Assembly (NCBI RefSeq): GCF_007830355.1 | Contig: NZ_VLKO01000007.1 | Coordinates: 1 to 64,000 of the forward strand | Source: Flavobacterium tiangeerense | Lineage (GTDB): Bacteria > Bacteroidota > Bacteroidia > Flavobacteriales > Flavobacteriaceae | Reading direction: 5' to 3' | Length of the DNA stretch: 64,000 bases | Shown: positions 43,155 through 54,402 of the stretch, piece by piece | How the letters are laid out: every line of letters starts with the position of its first letter | Position numbering within the stretch: position 1 is the stretch's first letter | Translations under genes and position numbers: made by a program | Notes under the pieces: model-generated | Seen by the model: the letters and a program-made list of their open reading frames with translations, nothing else | Told to the model about the DNA's origin: nothing | Database searches by the model: none

Positions 43155-45902
43155 TTGACTCCTCAAAAAATAGGCCATCATTTTACAAAAATAGCATTTA
43201 AACCTTTGCATACAAACTTATTTAATATCGTTTTAATATCTATTATCCTATCAATAGGTTCAGGTACAACATACGCGCAAGATATCAATAAAAAGAAGCC
43301 GAATGTAAAAGCTCAAAATAAAATTGATTCCGAACCCAAAGCATCTTCTACAATTAAAAAGGATGATAATCTTGCTGTAAAAAAAGTAGACACTATTAAG
43401 ATTGATACTGTAAAAAGCAAGAAAGTATTTTTGAATGGAAAAGTACGTTACAAAGCAAGTAAGTATGTCAAAATTGATCAAAAGAGAAAATTAATCACAC
43501 TAAACGATCAAGCGGAATTATATTATGAAGATGTAGAACTTAAATCTGGTATAATTGTACTTGATTATGAAAAAAATGAAGTCTATGCAGGAAGATTAAA
43601 AGACTCCACAGGTACTTACATTCAATATCCTAATTTTAAGCAAGGTGCCAATGTAGTAGAACCCGATTCTATTCGGTTTAATTTCAAAACAAAAAAAGCG
43701 CTAATTTGGAATTCTCGTTCAGATCAAGGCGAATTCAAAATCAAAGCTGCAGTTACTAAAAAAGAAAATGACTCCGTATATTTTTTAAAAGGCGCCCGTT
43801 TTACAACTTCAAAAGATGTAGACAATCCTGAATATTATTTCCAAACCAATAAAGTGAAATTTATTCCCGGCAAAAAAGTAGTTACAGGATTAACTAATAT
43901 GGTTATTGCAAATGTGCCTACTCCTATTGCGCTGCCTTTTGCGTTTTTCCCTATGAGCAAGGAAACCAGTATTTCGGGTTTAATATTACCTAGTTACAAC
44001 GACTCTAACAACCGTGGTTTTTCTTTGCAAAACTTAGGTTACTATTTTGCCTTAAGCGATAACTATGACTTAACCGTATTAGGAGATTATTATACCAATG
44101 GTAGCTATGGGATGCGTTTTGAGTCAAGCTATGCCAAAAGATACAATTACCGTGGTAACATCAATGTGCGTTTTGAAAATTTAATCAATAGTGAAAGAGG
44201 GTATCCTGACTATTCTAAACAGAACATTTACAACATCCAATGGTCTCATTCAAAGGATACAAAATCCAGTCCAAATTCCACTTTTTCAGCTTCTGTGAAT
44301 TTAGGAAGCAGCAAATATTTCCAGCAGTCCATTAATCAAGTTAACATTGGCTCAAACCTAAACAATACACTTAGCTCTTCAGTATCTTATTCCAAAACAT
44401 TTACTTCAGTGCCACAAGTGCGTATGTCATTGACAGCTACACATTCTCAAAACACACAAACAGAGGAAATCAACATGACCTTACCTACGCTACAATTAAG
44501 CGTAGACAGAATGTATCCTTTTGTAGGTAAAGACGGCGTGAGAAAAGGTTTTTTTAAGAATATCAATTTACAATACAACCTAAACGGTAGAAATAGTATC
44601 GTAACTAATGACTCTTTATTTTTTAAACCCCAGATGTTTCGTGATGCAAAAATAGGTTTTCAGCATAGCATCCCGTTGAGTACAAATTTTAAATTATTCA
44701 AATATTTTAGTGCTACTACATCAATGAATTATGAAGAAATTTGGTATACAAAAACGATTAACAAAAGCTTTGATATAGAACAAAACCGAGTAGTTGATAG
44801 AACCGTTAATGGTTTTGACGCTTTTAGAACCTATTCTTTCTCATCAAGTGTAGGAACAACAATATATGGAACGTTCAATTTTGGTGAAAACAAAAAAATA
44901 AAATCAATACGTCACGTAATGAGACCCTCCATTTCTTATGGGTACACACCAAGTTTTGAAAAATATTACGATACTTATGCTGCCGATGGTTCAGGAAAAA
45001 TGCAAAAATATACCCGATTTGAAAACGGAATTTACGGTGCACCAGGATTAAACAATTCTAATATTTTAGGTTTTAATTTAAGCAATACGCTGGAAGCAAA
45101 GGTAACAGACAAGGACAGTACTAAAGTGGAGTCCAAAAAAATAATGCTACTTAACAACCTTAACTTTTCTACATCATACAACATGAATGCCGATGGTAAA
45201 ACAACATTAGCATTAGCACCAATTCGAGTAAGTGGTGGTACAAATTTACTAGATAATAAAATGAATGTAAATTTTGGAGCCACTCTTGATCCTTACGCTA
45301 TTGATAATTCGGGTAACCGAATAAATGTGTTTAACATCAATAACGGCGGAAGTCTTTTTAGAATGACAAGTTCAAATATGACCATAAATTATGCCATTTC
45401 AAGCAAAGGAAAAGATAAAAATGAGAAAGATAAAAATTCATTAAGCAAACGAAATGGTGGTCGAGAAGACGATTTATTTGGAACCAATGTTGATCTTGGT
45501 GATAGCCGAAGAAGTTTATTTAATGAGGATGAAGAAAATGAAGAAGAAGATACAGAATCTGAGTTTTTTAATTCTAAATTACCTTGGGACATGACATTTG
45601 CTTATTCCCTAACGTATGGAAACAATAATCGAGAAAATGAAATCATAGGAAACTCAATTATGATATCTGCCAATGCTGACATAACGCCCAAATGGAAAGC
45701 TGGTGTATCAACAGGATATGATTTTGTTCAAAAAGGAGTTACGTTCACTCAGTTGCGTTTTGAGCGTGATTTGTTAAGCTGGCGAATGGATTTTAACTGG
45801 TCCCCTTTTGGTACAAATGCAAACTGGGGTTTCTTTATCGGTATAAAATCTGGTGTATTAAGTGATATCAAATGGGATAAACGTAGTACCATAAACAGGT
45901 AA
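43155..45902 (+). CDS. LPS assembly outer-membrane protein LptD-like
   Basis: A 915-residue outer-membrane protein proposed to insert LPS into the outer leaflet. The N-terminal ~45 residues are a signal-like stretch (NIVLISIILSIGSGTTYAQ). Next come an OstA-like beta-jellyroll (KVRYKASKYVKIDQKRKLITLNDQAELYYED) and a C-terminal barrel with regular strands, ending WGFFIGIKSGVLSDIKWDKRSTINR. The start is a TTG at 43155; no in-frame ATG precedes the signal sequence. An acidic stretch (DEENEEEDTESEF) near residue 795 is unusual for a barrel but is in a loop position. It is followed by ridA 28 bases later. Divergent from the amidase operon. Confidence 0.85.
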   Translation: MTPQKIGHHFTKIAFKPLHTNLFNIVLISIILSIGSGTTYAQDINKKKPNVKAQNKIDSEPKASSTIKKDDNLAVKKVDTIKIDTVKSKKVFLNGKVRYKASKYVKIDQKRKLITLNDQAELYYEDVELKSGIIVLDYEKNEVYAGRLKDSTGTYIQYPNFKQGANVVEPDSIRFNFKTKKALIWNSRSDQGEFKIKAAVTKKENDSVYFLKGARFTTSKDVDNPEYYFQTNKVKFIPGKKVVTGLTNMVIANVPTPIALPFAFFPMSKETSISGLILPSYNDSNNRGFSLQNLGYYFALSDNYDLTVLGDYYTNGSYGMRFESSYAKRYNYRGNINVRFENLINSERGYPDYSKQNIYNIQWSHSKDTKSSPNSTFSASVNLGSSKYFQQSINQVNIGSNLNNTLSSSVSYSKTFTSVPQVRMSLTATHSQNTQTEEINMTLPTLQLSVDRMYPFVGKDGVRKGFFKNINLQYNLNGRNSIVTNDSLFFKPQMFRDAKIGFQHSIPLSTNFKLFKYFSATTSMNYEEIWYTKTINKSFDIEQNRVVDRTVNGFDAFRTYSFSSSVGTTIYGTFNFGENKKIKSIRHVMRPSISYGYTPSFEKYYDTYAADGSGKMQKYTRFENGIYGAPGLNNSNILGFNLSNTLEAKVTDKDSTKVESKKIMLLNNLNFSTSYNMNADGKTTLALAPIRVSGGTNLLDNKMNVNFGATLDPYAIDNSGNRINVFNINNGGSLFRMTSSNMTINYAISSKGKDKNEKDKNSLSKRNGGREDDLFGTNVDLGDSRRSLFNEDEENEEEDTESEFFNSKLPWDMTFAYSLTYGNNNRENEIIGNSIMISANADITPKWKAGVSTGYDFVQKGVTFTQLRFERDLLSWRMDFNWSPFGTNANWGFFIGIKSGVLSDIKWDKRSTINR

Positions 45903-45930
45903 CTTTAAAACTAATTCAAATTAATGCCAC

Positions 45931-46311
45931 ATGAAAAAAATAATTTTTACTAAAAATGCTCCTGCTCCAATAGGTCCTTATAGCCAAGCTGTACTAAAAG
46001 GGAATACACTTTATACATCTGGTCAAATAGCTTTAGATCCATCAACTGGAGAACTAATAACATCGTCAATTGAGGCTGAAACCGAGCAAGTAATGCAAAA
46101 CATGAAAGCAGTTCTTGAAGCAGCAGAAATGACATTTGAAAATGTTGTTAAAACAACTATTTTCATCATGGACATGAATGATTTTGCTCAAATAAATACG
46201 GTTTACGGTTCCTATTTTGACGAAAAATCAGCTCCTGCTCGTGAAACTGTCCAGGTAGCTTGTTTACCAAAAAATGTTAATGTAGAAATCTCTATGATTT
46301 CCATATTGTAA
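45931..46311 (+). CDS. ridA: RidA-family reactive intermediate deaminase
   Basis: A 126-residue (standard-size) member of the YjgF/YER057c/UK114 family that hydrolyses reactive enamines and imines released by PLP enzymes. It has the N-terminal APAPIGPYSQAVLKGNTLYTSGQIALDP, GYSQ-like Tyr-Ser, the catalytic Arg in SAPARETVQVACLP, and the C-terminal glutamate in NVEISMISIL. It lies 28 bases after the lptD-like gene and probably is co-transcribed; a strong terminator follows. Confidence 0.94.
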   Translation: MKKIIFTKNAPAPIGPYSQAVLKGNTLYTSGQIALDPSTGELITSSIEAETEQVMQNMKAVLEAAEMTFENVVKTTIFIMDMNDFAQINTVYGSYFDEKSAPARETVQVACLPKNVNVEISMISIL

Positions 46312-46347
46312 TATCAATTTACAGCGTTTTACACTGCAAATTAAACA

Positions 46348-46410
46348 TAAAAAAGTCCTTACTAATTCTAATCAAGCTATGCTTTTTTAGAATTAGTAAG
46401 GACTTTTTTA
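46348..46410. terminator. Bidirectional terminator after ridA
   Basis: A long perfect stem of about 22 bp (AAAAAAGTCCTTACTAATTCTAA with TTAGAATTAGTAAGGACTTTTTT) with a 16-base loop, between convergent genes. Confidence 0.92.
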
Positions 46411-46420
46411 TTTTGTGACT

Positions 46421-47272
46421 CTATTTATTTAAATTGTGGTAAGCGATTAAGCCATCAATAGGTCTTCTTAAAACATTCCCCAATTGCAATTCATATTTAT
46501 CAAAAGTTTCCTGTAATTCTTCTTTTAAGTAAAAAGCAATAGAACCTACAAAATGAACTTTTACCTCTTTACAATTATCAAATTGCTTGATATAATTTTT
46601 AACAAAAGATTTCATTCCCTTAAAAATTATTTTCCTGCAAAACTCTGTCTCTTTATGCTGAATTAAAAACTTTGCAAAAGTAGCTAGATAAGCGTTAGGA
46701 TTAGGCTCCTTATACAACTTGCTTTTTATAGCATCTGGATCTAAGTCATACTCTTTTTCAAATTCAACAGCCAATTCTTTTGGCATTTTGTTAAAGTAAT
46801 ACTTTCTAATTAATTCTTTCCCAAAAACATTTCCACTGCAATCATCCATAGCAATATAACCTAGAGATTGTACTTTTTGATGCAACTCTTTACCATCAAA
46901 GTAACTACAATTTGATCCTGTTCCTAGTATAGATACTATTGCTTTTTCTCCTTTTGGAGTAGTAGCATAAACAGCTGCATAGGTATCTTCTTTAACATCA
47001 ATGATTGCGTTAACAAAATAGTTTTGAAAAACTTGAGAAAGTGCTATTTTCATCCTTTCAGTACCACAACCTGCACCGTAAAAGAATAAATGAGTAGCAT
47101 TTTTTTTATTGTGTAAAATATCAAAACGATCGTTCAATCTTTCAATAATTTCATCTGGTTCTAGCACTTCGGGGTTTAACCCAAGTGTTTGTGTTGTAAA
47201 TAAAATTTTACCATTGTCATCTATCGCAATCCAATCGGCTTTAGTAGATCCGCTATCAACTATTAGTCTCAT
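46421..47272 (-). CDS. BadF/BadG/BcrA/BcrD-type ATPase, N-acetylglucosamine kinase-like
   Basis: A 283-residue ASKHA-fold kinase: DSGSTKADWIAIDD (phosphate 1 loop), SILGTGSNCSYFDG (phosphate 2), MDDCSGNVFGKELIR, and VHFVGSIAFYLKEEL near the end (adenosine motif). This is the same family as eukaryotic NAGK and bacterial MurK/NagK-type kinases that phosphorylate GlcNAc or MurNAc. Neighbours are gapA and pfkA, so it may feed glycolysis; the GlcNAc locus at 8587-21313 lacks a kinase gene of its own, and this could fill the gap. Substrate is inferred. Confidence 0.85.
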   Translation of the reverse strand: MRLIVDSGSTKADWIAIDDNGKILFTTQTLGLNPEVLEPDEIIERLNDRFDILHNKKNATHLFFYGAGCGTERMKIALSQVFQNYFVNAIIDVKEDTYAAVYATTPKGEKAIVSILGTGSNCSYFDGKELHQKVQSLGYIAMDDCSGNVFGKELIRKYYFNKMPKELAVEFEKEYDLDPDAIKSKLYKEPNPNAYLATFAKFLIQHKETEFCRKIIFKGMKSFVKNYIKQFDNCKEVKVHFVGSIAFYLKEELQETFDKYELQLGNVLRRPIDGLIAYHNLNK

Positions 47273-47355
47273 TTTTTTTTAGTTTATTGGTGTGTGTTGC
47301 CCATTTAATATAAAGTCATAACCATTTAATTTCTATACCAAAGCAACAAAAAATA

Positions 47356-47385
47356 AAATCCCGTTACAGCATGATAACGGGATTT
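47356..47385 (-). terminator. Terminator of gapA
   Basis: On the minus strand AAATCCCGTTA and TAACGGGATTT form an 11-bp stem with an 8-base loop, followed by TATTTTTT. It is 17 bases after the gapA stop. Confidence 0.85.
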
Positions 47386-47401
47386 GTAAATATATAAAGA
47401 A

Positions 47402-48412
<1,011 letters not shown>

Positions 48413-48478
48413 TTAATTTTTTTGTTTATTTTTCTTTTCTACCTAAAGTCTAATTTCCTCACAATAAACTTTAATTAA

Positions 48479-49465
48479 CTATGTCGACATGATGTCTGAT
48501 ACTCTTAATAATTCTCTATCAATCATGGATTCTCCTTTAATAGCTTGTTCCAAAGGCGTCAATGTTACTTGATCATTTTGCAACCCTACCATATAACTCG
48601 ATTTACCTTCTAGTAACGATTCAACTGCTTTTACACCTAACCTACTTGCTAGAACTCTATCAAAACAAGAAGGGGATCCTCCACGCTGCATATGACCTAA
48701 AACAGAAACTCGAACATCATATTCTGGTAAATTAGCCTCTACGTAATCCTTAAGTTCAAATACATTTTTACCAATTTTATCACCTTCGGCAATGACTACT
48801 ATACTTGATGATTTTCCAGAAGCCTTACTTTTCTGTAAAGATTCGAGTAATCTATCTAGTCCTAAATCTTCTTCAGGAATCAATATCTCTTCTGCACCAG
48901 CACCTATACCTGCATTTAAGGCAATATGTCCCGCATCTCTACCCATTACCTCAACAAAAAACAAGCGGTTGTGTGAACTTGCTGTATCTCTTATTTTATC
49001 AATAACATCTACAACTGTATTTAATGCTGTATCATAACCAAGGGTATGGCTGGTACCAAATATGTCATTATCTATAGTTCCTGGGATTCCCATTACTGGA
49101 AAATTAAATTCTGAATTAAATAATAATCCACCCGTAAAAGTTCCATCACCTCCTATTACAACCAGTGCATCTATACCTGCTTTGGTTAAATTTTCATGTG
49201 CCTTTTTTCTACCTTCTGGGGTTTTAAATTCTAGGGAACGCGCAGATTTTAATATGGTTCCTCCTTTATTAACAATATTGTTTACACTACGAGGTCCCAT
49301 ATCTTTAAAGTCTCCTTCAATCATACCTTGGTACCCTCTATAAATCCCTATACATTCTATGTTATGGTAAGCACAAGTTCTAACTACAGATCGAATTGCT
49401 GCATTCATTCCTGGGGAGTCTCCACCAGACGTAAGAACACCTACTTTTTTAATTGTTTTTGGCAT
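48479..49465 (-). CDS. pfkA: ATP-dependent 6-phosphofructokinase
   Basis: Phosphorylates fructose-6-P to fructose-1,6-bisP, the committed step of glycolysis. It has 328 residues from ATG 49465 (MPKTIKKVGVLTSGGDSPGMNAAIR); the frame extends to 49495, but the ten extra residues are not part of the family. Motifs: GGDGTFTGG (ATP), PGTIDNDIFGTSHTLGYDTA (catalytic Asp), EVMGRDAGHIAL (substrate), HMQRGGSPSCFDRVLA. This is the bacterial allosteric PfkA type. It sits with gapA; fructose-6-P is also the product of NagB in this window. Confidence 0.96.
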   Translation of the reverse strand: MPKTIKKVGVLTSGGDSPGMNAAIRSVVRTCAYHNIECIGIYRGYQGMIEGDFKDMGPRSVNNIVNKGGTILKSARSLEFKTPEGRKKAHENLTKAGIDALVVIGGDGTFTGGLLFNSEFNFPVMGIPGTIDNDIFGTSHTLGYDTALNTVVDVIDKIRDTASSHNRLFFVEVMGRDAGHIALNAGIGAGAEEILIPEEDLGLDRLLESLQKSKASGKSSSIVVIAEGDKIGKNVFELKDYVEANLPEYDVRVSVLGHMQRGGSPSCFDRVLASRLGVKAVESLLEGKSSYMVGLQNDQVTLTPLEQAIKGESMIDRELLRVSDIMST

Positions 49466-49495
49466 TTTTATAATATTAAAGTGTAAAACTAACAA

Positions 49496-49773
49496 ACATT
49501 AACCACTTATGAGACAGTGTTTTTTATTAATTAAAAGGCTGTCTTGAATTCAAACGTTTTCGTTGATAAGTTTTTTTAAAACACTATTAAATTACGCTAT
49601 TAATTACTAAAAGTGAAAATTTATTCACTTTTAGTAAAATATTAACGTTTTAATACTAAATAAAATAAAGGATTGTAATTCAGATATTTCTAATGAAATT
49701 CAAATAATTTGGACTCCTGTTCATAAAAAATAAGCAGTTGTAGCAAAGTATAATTTACAAGTATGATTCTTGT
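49496..49773. other. Intergenic stretch upstream of pfkA
   Basis: About 280 AT-rich bases between pfkA and tamB with no open frame, hairpin of note or repeat that I could see. It should carry the pfkA promoter, but no clear TAnnTTTG box was found. Confidence 0.35.
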
Positions 49774-52700
49774 TTAATACTCCTCTGGCAGAAGGCCTTC
49801 TTGATTTTTCTTAATAGGTTCTGGTGTTTTTTTCTTGGATTTAGAAAAATTAATATAATCTGGAGCCATTTCAGAATCTTGATCCTCAGACTGAAATGCT
49901 CCTACTTTTTCTATTTTAAGGTTTTTAAAGATTTTGTTTACAAACTCTTTAAAAGTATCAAAATCTACTTCATAAGACACCCCTAAACCTTGGGTATAAC
50001 CAATTCCTTGACCTACATAATTGATGTCATTCTCTTTATTAAAAATTCTCAAATTTAATGTACCATCTTCGTTTACACGGTACAACACCTCAACATCGCC
50101 TACAATTGCAGACTCATTAATTCCTCCAAAAGGAACTCCTAACTTGCCATTTATTGTAATACGATCGTTTATTTTAGATGATATAGTAGCAACAAATCTA
50201 CCATCAGTTTCTTTACCTAATCGCCTATCGGCTCCAATAAAGTTAAGACCAACCTTAAACTTTTCATCATCAGAACGAATGATTCCGCCCAAAATACTAG
50301 AAGCCGTTTCAAACAAACTTCCTGAAAAATCAGATTGATTTACACCTTCAGGACTTAAAAATCCACCTGAGGACAACAAGTACAAAGCTTGAGTTTGTCT
50401 TACATCTTTATCATTTAATTTATATTGAATTTCAGATTTCAAAACAGTACTTACCGTAGGGAATTCGATATTAAAATCTGGCTCAGGACTCGTTAAATCT
50501 CCTCGCACACCTATTACAACCTCCACTGGAACTTTAGAATTAAAAGAAGCATTATCTAATAAAACTGCTGGATTTGCTGTTGTTTTGTAAATAGCTTCGA
50601 GGTTAAGTTGTGCTTTCATAGGATTCCCTTCCCATGTTATTGATCCACCTTTTTTTACTGCAAACTTTTTATCAATAAGTCCACCATATTTAAAATTATA
50701 AGTCCCTTCGTAAGCCTGGAAATCTCCCCACATGTTAAATTTACCAAGGGTATTAATTTTAAATAGTAAAGACCCAAAACCTTTACCTTTCATACCATGC
50801 CCTGTATTTCGATCCAGAATAACTTCAACCTCAGCATCTGGAGTAATGTCAAAATCAAATTCAAGTTCTAAACCGTTGTAATTTCGTGTGTTTTCAACAA
50901 TCCCGTTTTTAATGTTGTATTTTTCTTTTTCTGTAACAAAATGAATAAATACATTATCACTTACACTTTCGGCATTATTAATAGGGATTTTTACCGCTGT
51001 ACCTTTTTCTGATTTGGCTTCAACTTTTATAAATAAACTATTGGTAGGCCCTTTAATTGTTGCGTTACCATCAATAAAAGCAGTTCCGTAATACGCCGCA
51101 TCTTCACTGTCCTTTGTATCTAATGCTACCAATCTTTTTGAATTTATGGCCAAGTCTAATTTCCAATCTGAGAAATTATTGTGTCCTATATACCCATTTA
51201 GATTTCCTATGGTACCATATTTAGTATCTTTCAAGGTATTGTTTCTAAATAGAAACTTCTCATTTGTCAAATCTATTATCGTTTTGTCACTTAAACCATA
51301 GTCCACGTTAAGATATGGAATTGTCAAACCTGCTTTGTCCAAAAATAATCTTCCGTTAATAGTAGGATTTTGCAAGTTACCCTCAATAGTTGCATTACCA
51401 CCTACAAAACCTCTTATATTGGATAAAACATCACCACCAAGAGAGTTAAGTGTTGCAATATTAAACTTATCAAATTTTAATTTTAAGTCTAAAATGGTTT
51501 CTTTATTGACAATTTCAAAATTCCCGTCGGCATTAAATGATTCTAAATTTTCGTTTTCTAAGTTTGAGTTTATGGTGAATTTTTTAAAAGTTTCATCACC
51601 CTCAACATCAAATTTCAAAACACCCAAATCTGTTTTGTTGACGTTTAATTTATCAATGACTATTGCGGCCGTAGGCTGGTAAACATTTTTATTTTGTTTA
51701 AAATCTATTTCACCATTTATATTTCCTTGTACAACTAGTTTATTGTTTGTGGGGGTAATTTGATTTAAGTTAACATCTTTAAAGCTTAATTTCAAATCCT
51801 TAAAATCACTCCCTTTTAGATTTCCATCCAACGCTATGGACTGATTTTCATGAGAAAGCACCAGCCTATCAATGTCAAAATTCTCCAAAGATTTATCAAA
51901 AACAATTTGATTATCAGGCGTTTCATTTTCATTTAAAAACCACAAATAATCTTTAAACTTGACTTCAGATTTACTGATACCTACAACATTATTATTGTCC
52001 TTATTGATAGTATGATACAAGTTGAGATTGTAATAATCTTCGGCTTTGGGACCACCTTTAAATTCAGATCTAAAAAACAACGTATCCTTGTGTGTCACAT
52101 TGATCAAACTGAAATCTCTTATTTTATAATACTTGGTTTTTATACTATCAAGCTCAACATAAGCATTATAAAGCGGATTTTTATTATCAACAGTTACTCT
52201 TATATTATCAAATGTTATGTTTGAAGCTGTTATTTGCGGGGAATTAAAATCTAATTTAAATTCATGATCATCTGAACTGATATTCCCCTTAACAATTGTA
52301 TTGGCTCCGATGGCAATATCTGGGTAAAAAATCTCAATTATTTTATTGTAGATAGAAAAATTAAAATTTAAGAACTGACCTTTTTTAACCTTTATGGGTT
52401 TAAAATTAGTATATAAACTTCCTAACGAATTCTTTACTAAATTTTGCAATTGATTGAATTCATACCTACCTACAATTTCTCCCTGAACAATGTCTGGGGA
52501 ATTCACCGTTATGGTCCTTACTCTATTCGCATCAAAGGTTGAATTTATCGTAAAATCATTAAAAACATAGGTGTCTTTTGCATTTTTATAAGATGTTTTA
52601 TTGATAAAAACAGTTCCCTCAAAATTTTCTATTGAATTCCCTGATGCTTGTACTTCAACATCTCCTTTGAAAACAGAAACAGGATCATTCATCAACTTCA

Positions 52701-54228
52701 ATTTTTTCAAATCGGCATTGAGAACATTAATTTGAAAATCATATTTACTATCTTTTTTACTTAAATCTAAAGCGCCATCAAAAGTCATTTTCAAATTTGG
52801 ATCATCAATCTGGATGTCTCCAATGTAATTTGGACTCGCAAGATTACCGTTTAAAGTAATATTTGTATAATTATAACCTTTAAATTCTATTTGGCTTACT
52901 TGACCATTCACCGCAGTGTTCAAATACTTTTGATTAAACCCTTGACCATCCACATCAATATCAAGAGAAACTTTTCCTAAATCTTTCTGATCAATCATGG
53001 TACCTAGATCAAAATTATCTAAGATTACAGTACCAATGTAGGATGCTTTATCAATTTCGTTAATGTTATTGATGTACAAATTTGAAGTTACTTTCCCTAA
53101 TGCTGTTATCATAGAAAAATCAGCTTCAACGGCTGTAGTTGTAACAGATGCTGTACCCTCAGTTGTAAAACGTCCTAATTTTTGCAGAGAAGTAGGCAGT
53201 TTATTGCCTAAAATGTTGGGCAGAATTACAACTAAATCATCATAAGTAGAAGTCAATTTATCAAACTTAGAAAACATTGAAAATTGTTGTCCTTTTCTAG
53301 CAAATAAATTCTTGAAATTGATATCACCTAATAACTGTGTTTTTCGCTCATCAATTAAATTTAACTTCGAAAACTGTAAATCATTTAGCGTTCCCTTGAT
53401 CTTTGATTTTAAAGTAAATCGCTGGTTTTTACCTAATTCTTTATAAAAATATCGAATATCATTTGATGCAATTGTAGCTGCATCTAATTGAATATCAAAT
53501 ACTACTTTATCATTAAAATTAGAAAAATCTTCAATTTTGTATTTAAGAATAACTTCTCCTTTGAGTGAGGATTCCTTGGTTTGCAAATCTAGTTTTTCAA
53601 GTTTGATATTTTTTTTGGAATATGAAAATTTCGATTTCAGATTTTTAACATACAATCCTCTAAAATCTAGAAAGGACATCTTATTGATACTGGTAGAAAC
53701 TTCTGGACCAAAAATTAAAAAATCAGTAACCGATGCATTCAATTTTGTGAAATCTACATTTTTTGGTGTTTCTCTGTTTTCATCAATTAATATAAATCTT
53801 CCATCGTAAATTTGTAAGGTATTGGCTTTCATTAAAAATTTTCGATTGGAACGTTTTCCAGTCTCAAATGATTTAATAAACTTATCCATGTTCGTCTCTT
53901 TTTCACCCTTGTATGTTTTTAGGTTAAAAAGTAATCCGTAAACATCCAGATTATCAAAAATAAGATCTCCATTCAGCATTTTTTTGCCTTCAAGAATAGT
54001 GGTAGCAATACGCTCCGAATATATCAAAGTATCCTTTCGGTGGTCTCTTATTAATACATTTTTAAATTTAACACCTCCAAAAACTGAAATTGAAACACCT
54101 TCAACACTTATATTTGTAGCATAATCTTTATTCACAGTATCCGTAAAATAACGTGCTATCCTAGTTTGTACAGCAGGCATAGTTAGAGCAATACCCGCAA
54201 CAAGCAGCAGAACTAGTAGCCCAAGCAA
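49774..54228 (-). CDS. tamB: TamB/DUF490-type translocation and assembly protein
   Basis: A 1484-residue AsmA/TamB-family protein that bridges inner and outer membranes and is thought to move phospholipids and help barrel assembly. It begins with a single membrane anchor (MLGLLVLLLVAGIALTMP). The long middle is a repetitive beta-taco of hydrophobic strands (LDFRGLYVKNLKSKFSYS, AIVIDKLNVNKTDLGVLKFDVEG), and the C-terminal DUF490 block shows VEVVIGVRGDLTSPEPDFNIEFPTV, GVNQSDFSGSLFETASSILGGII, FVATISSKINDRITINGKLGVP and YVGQGIGYTQGLGVSYEVDFD. The ~70-residue hydrophilic tail (SKKKTPEPIKKNQEGLLPEEY) is typical of the Bacteroidota form. It is divergent from tsaD. No tamA is adjacent. Confidence 0.93.
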   Translation of the reverse strand: MLGLLVLLLVAGIALTMPAVQTRIARYFTDTVNKDYATNISVEGVSISVFGGVKFKNVLIRDHRKDTLIYSERIATTILEGKKMLNGDLIFDNLDVYGLLFNLKTYKGEKETNMDKFIKSFETGKRSNRKFLMKANTLQIYDGRFILIDENRETPKNVDFTKLNASVTDFLIFGPEVSTSINKMSFLDFRGLYVKNLKSKFSYSKKNIKLEKLDLQTKESSLKGEVILKYKIEDFSNFNDKVVFDIQLDAATIASNDIRYFYKELGKNQRFTLKSKIKGTLNDLQFSKLNLIDERKTQLLGDINFKNLFARKGQQFSMFSKFDKLTSTYDDLVVILPNILGNKLPTSLQKLGRFTTEGTASVTTTAVEADFSMITALGKVTSNLYINNINEIDKASYIGTVILDNFDLGTMIDQKDLGKVSLDIDVDGQGFNQKYLNTAVNGQVSQIEFKGYNYTNITLNGNLASPNYIGDIQIDDPNLKMTFDGALDLSKKDSKYDFQINVLNADLKKLKLMNDPVSVFKGDVEVQASGNSIENFEGTVFINKTSYKNAKDTYVFNDFTINSTFDANRVRTITVNSPDIVQGEIVGRYEFNQLQNLVKNSLGSLYTNFKPIKVKKGQFLNFNFSIYNKIIEIFYPDIAIGANTIVKGNISSDDHEFKLDFNSPQITASNITFDNIRVTVDNKNPLYNAYVELDSIKTKYYKIRDFSLINVTHKDTLFFRSEFKGGPKAEDYYNLNLYHTINKDNNNVVGISKSEVKFKDYLWFLNENETPDNQIVFDKSLENFDIDRLVLSHENQSIALDGNLKGSDFKDLKLSFKDVNLNQITPTNNKLVVQGNINGEIDFKQNKNVYQPTAAIVIDKLNVNKTDLGVLKFDVEGDETFKKFTINSNLENENLESFNADGNFEIVNKETILDLKLKFDKFNIATLNSLGGDVLSNIRGFVGGNATIEGNLQNPTINGRLFLDKAGLTIPYLNVDYGLSDKTIIDLTNEKFLFRNNTLKDTKYGTIGNLNGYIGHNNFSDWKLDLAINSKRLVALDTKDSEDAAYYGTAFIDGNATIKGPTNSLFIKVEAKSEKGTAVKIPINNAESVSDNVFIHFVTEKEKYNIKNGIVENTRNYNGLELEFDFDITPDAEVEVILDRNTGHGMKGKGFGSLLFKINTLGKFNMWGDFQAYEGTYNFKYGGLIDKKFAVKKGGSITWEGNPMKAQLNLEAIYKTTANPAVLLDNASFNSKVPVEVVIGVRGDLTSPEPDFNIEFPTVSTVLKSEIQYKLNDKDVRQTQALYLLSSGGFLSPEGVNQSDFSGSLFETASSILGGIIRSDDEKFKVGLNFIGADRRLGKETDGRFVATISSKINDRITINGKLGVPFGGINESAIVGDVEVLYRVNEDGTLNLRIFNKENDINYVGQGIGYTQGLGVSYEVDFDTFKEFVNKIFKNLKIEKVGAFQSEDQDSEMAPDYINFSKSKKKTPEPIKKNQEGLLPEEY

Positions 54229-54402
54229 AACTCTAAAAACTATTTTAATTACTTTTTTGATACTTAATTGAATTTATTCATTTAAAATTTAATTTTGCTT
54301 TTGCAAACACAACTTCCTTTGCTAAAAATTCTCTAATTTTGAAAATTACAAATGTGATCCGTACGACGTGTACAAATTGTAACTCAAAATTCATACCCAT
54401 TT

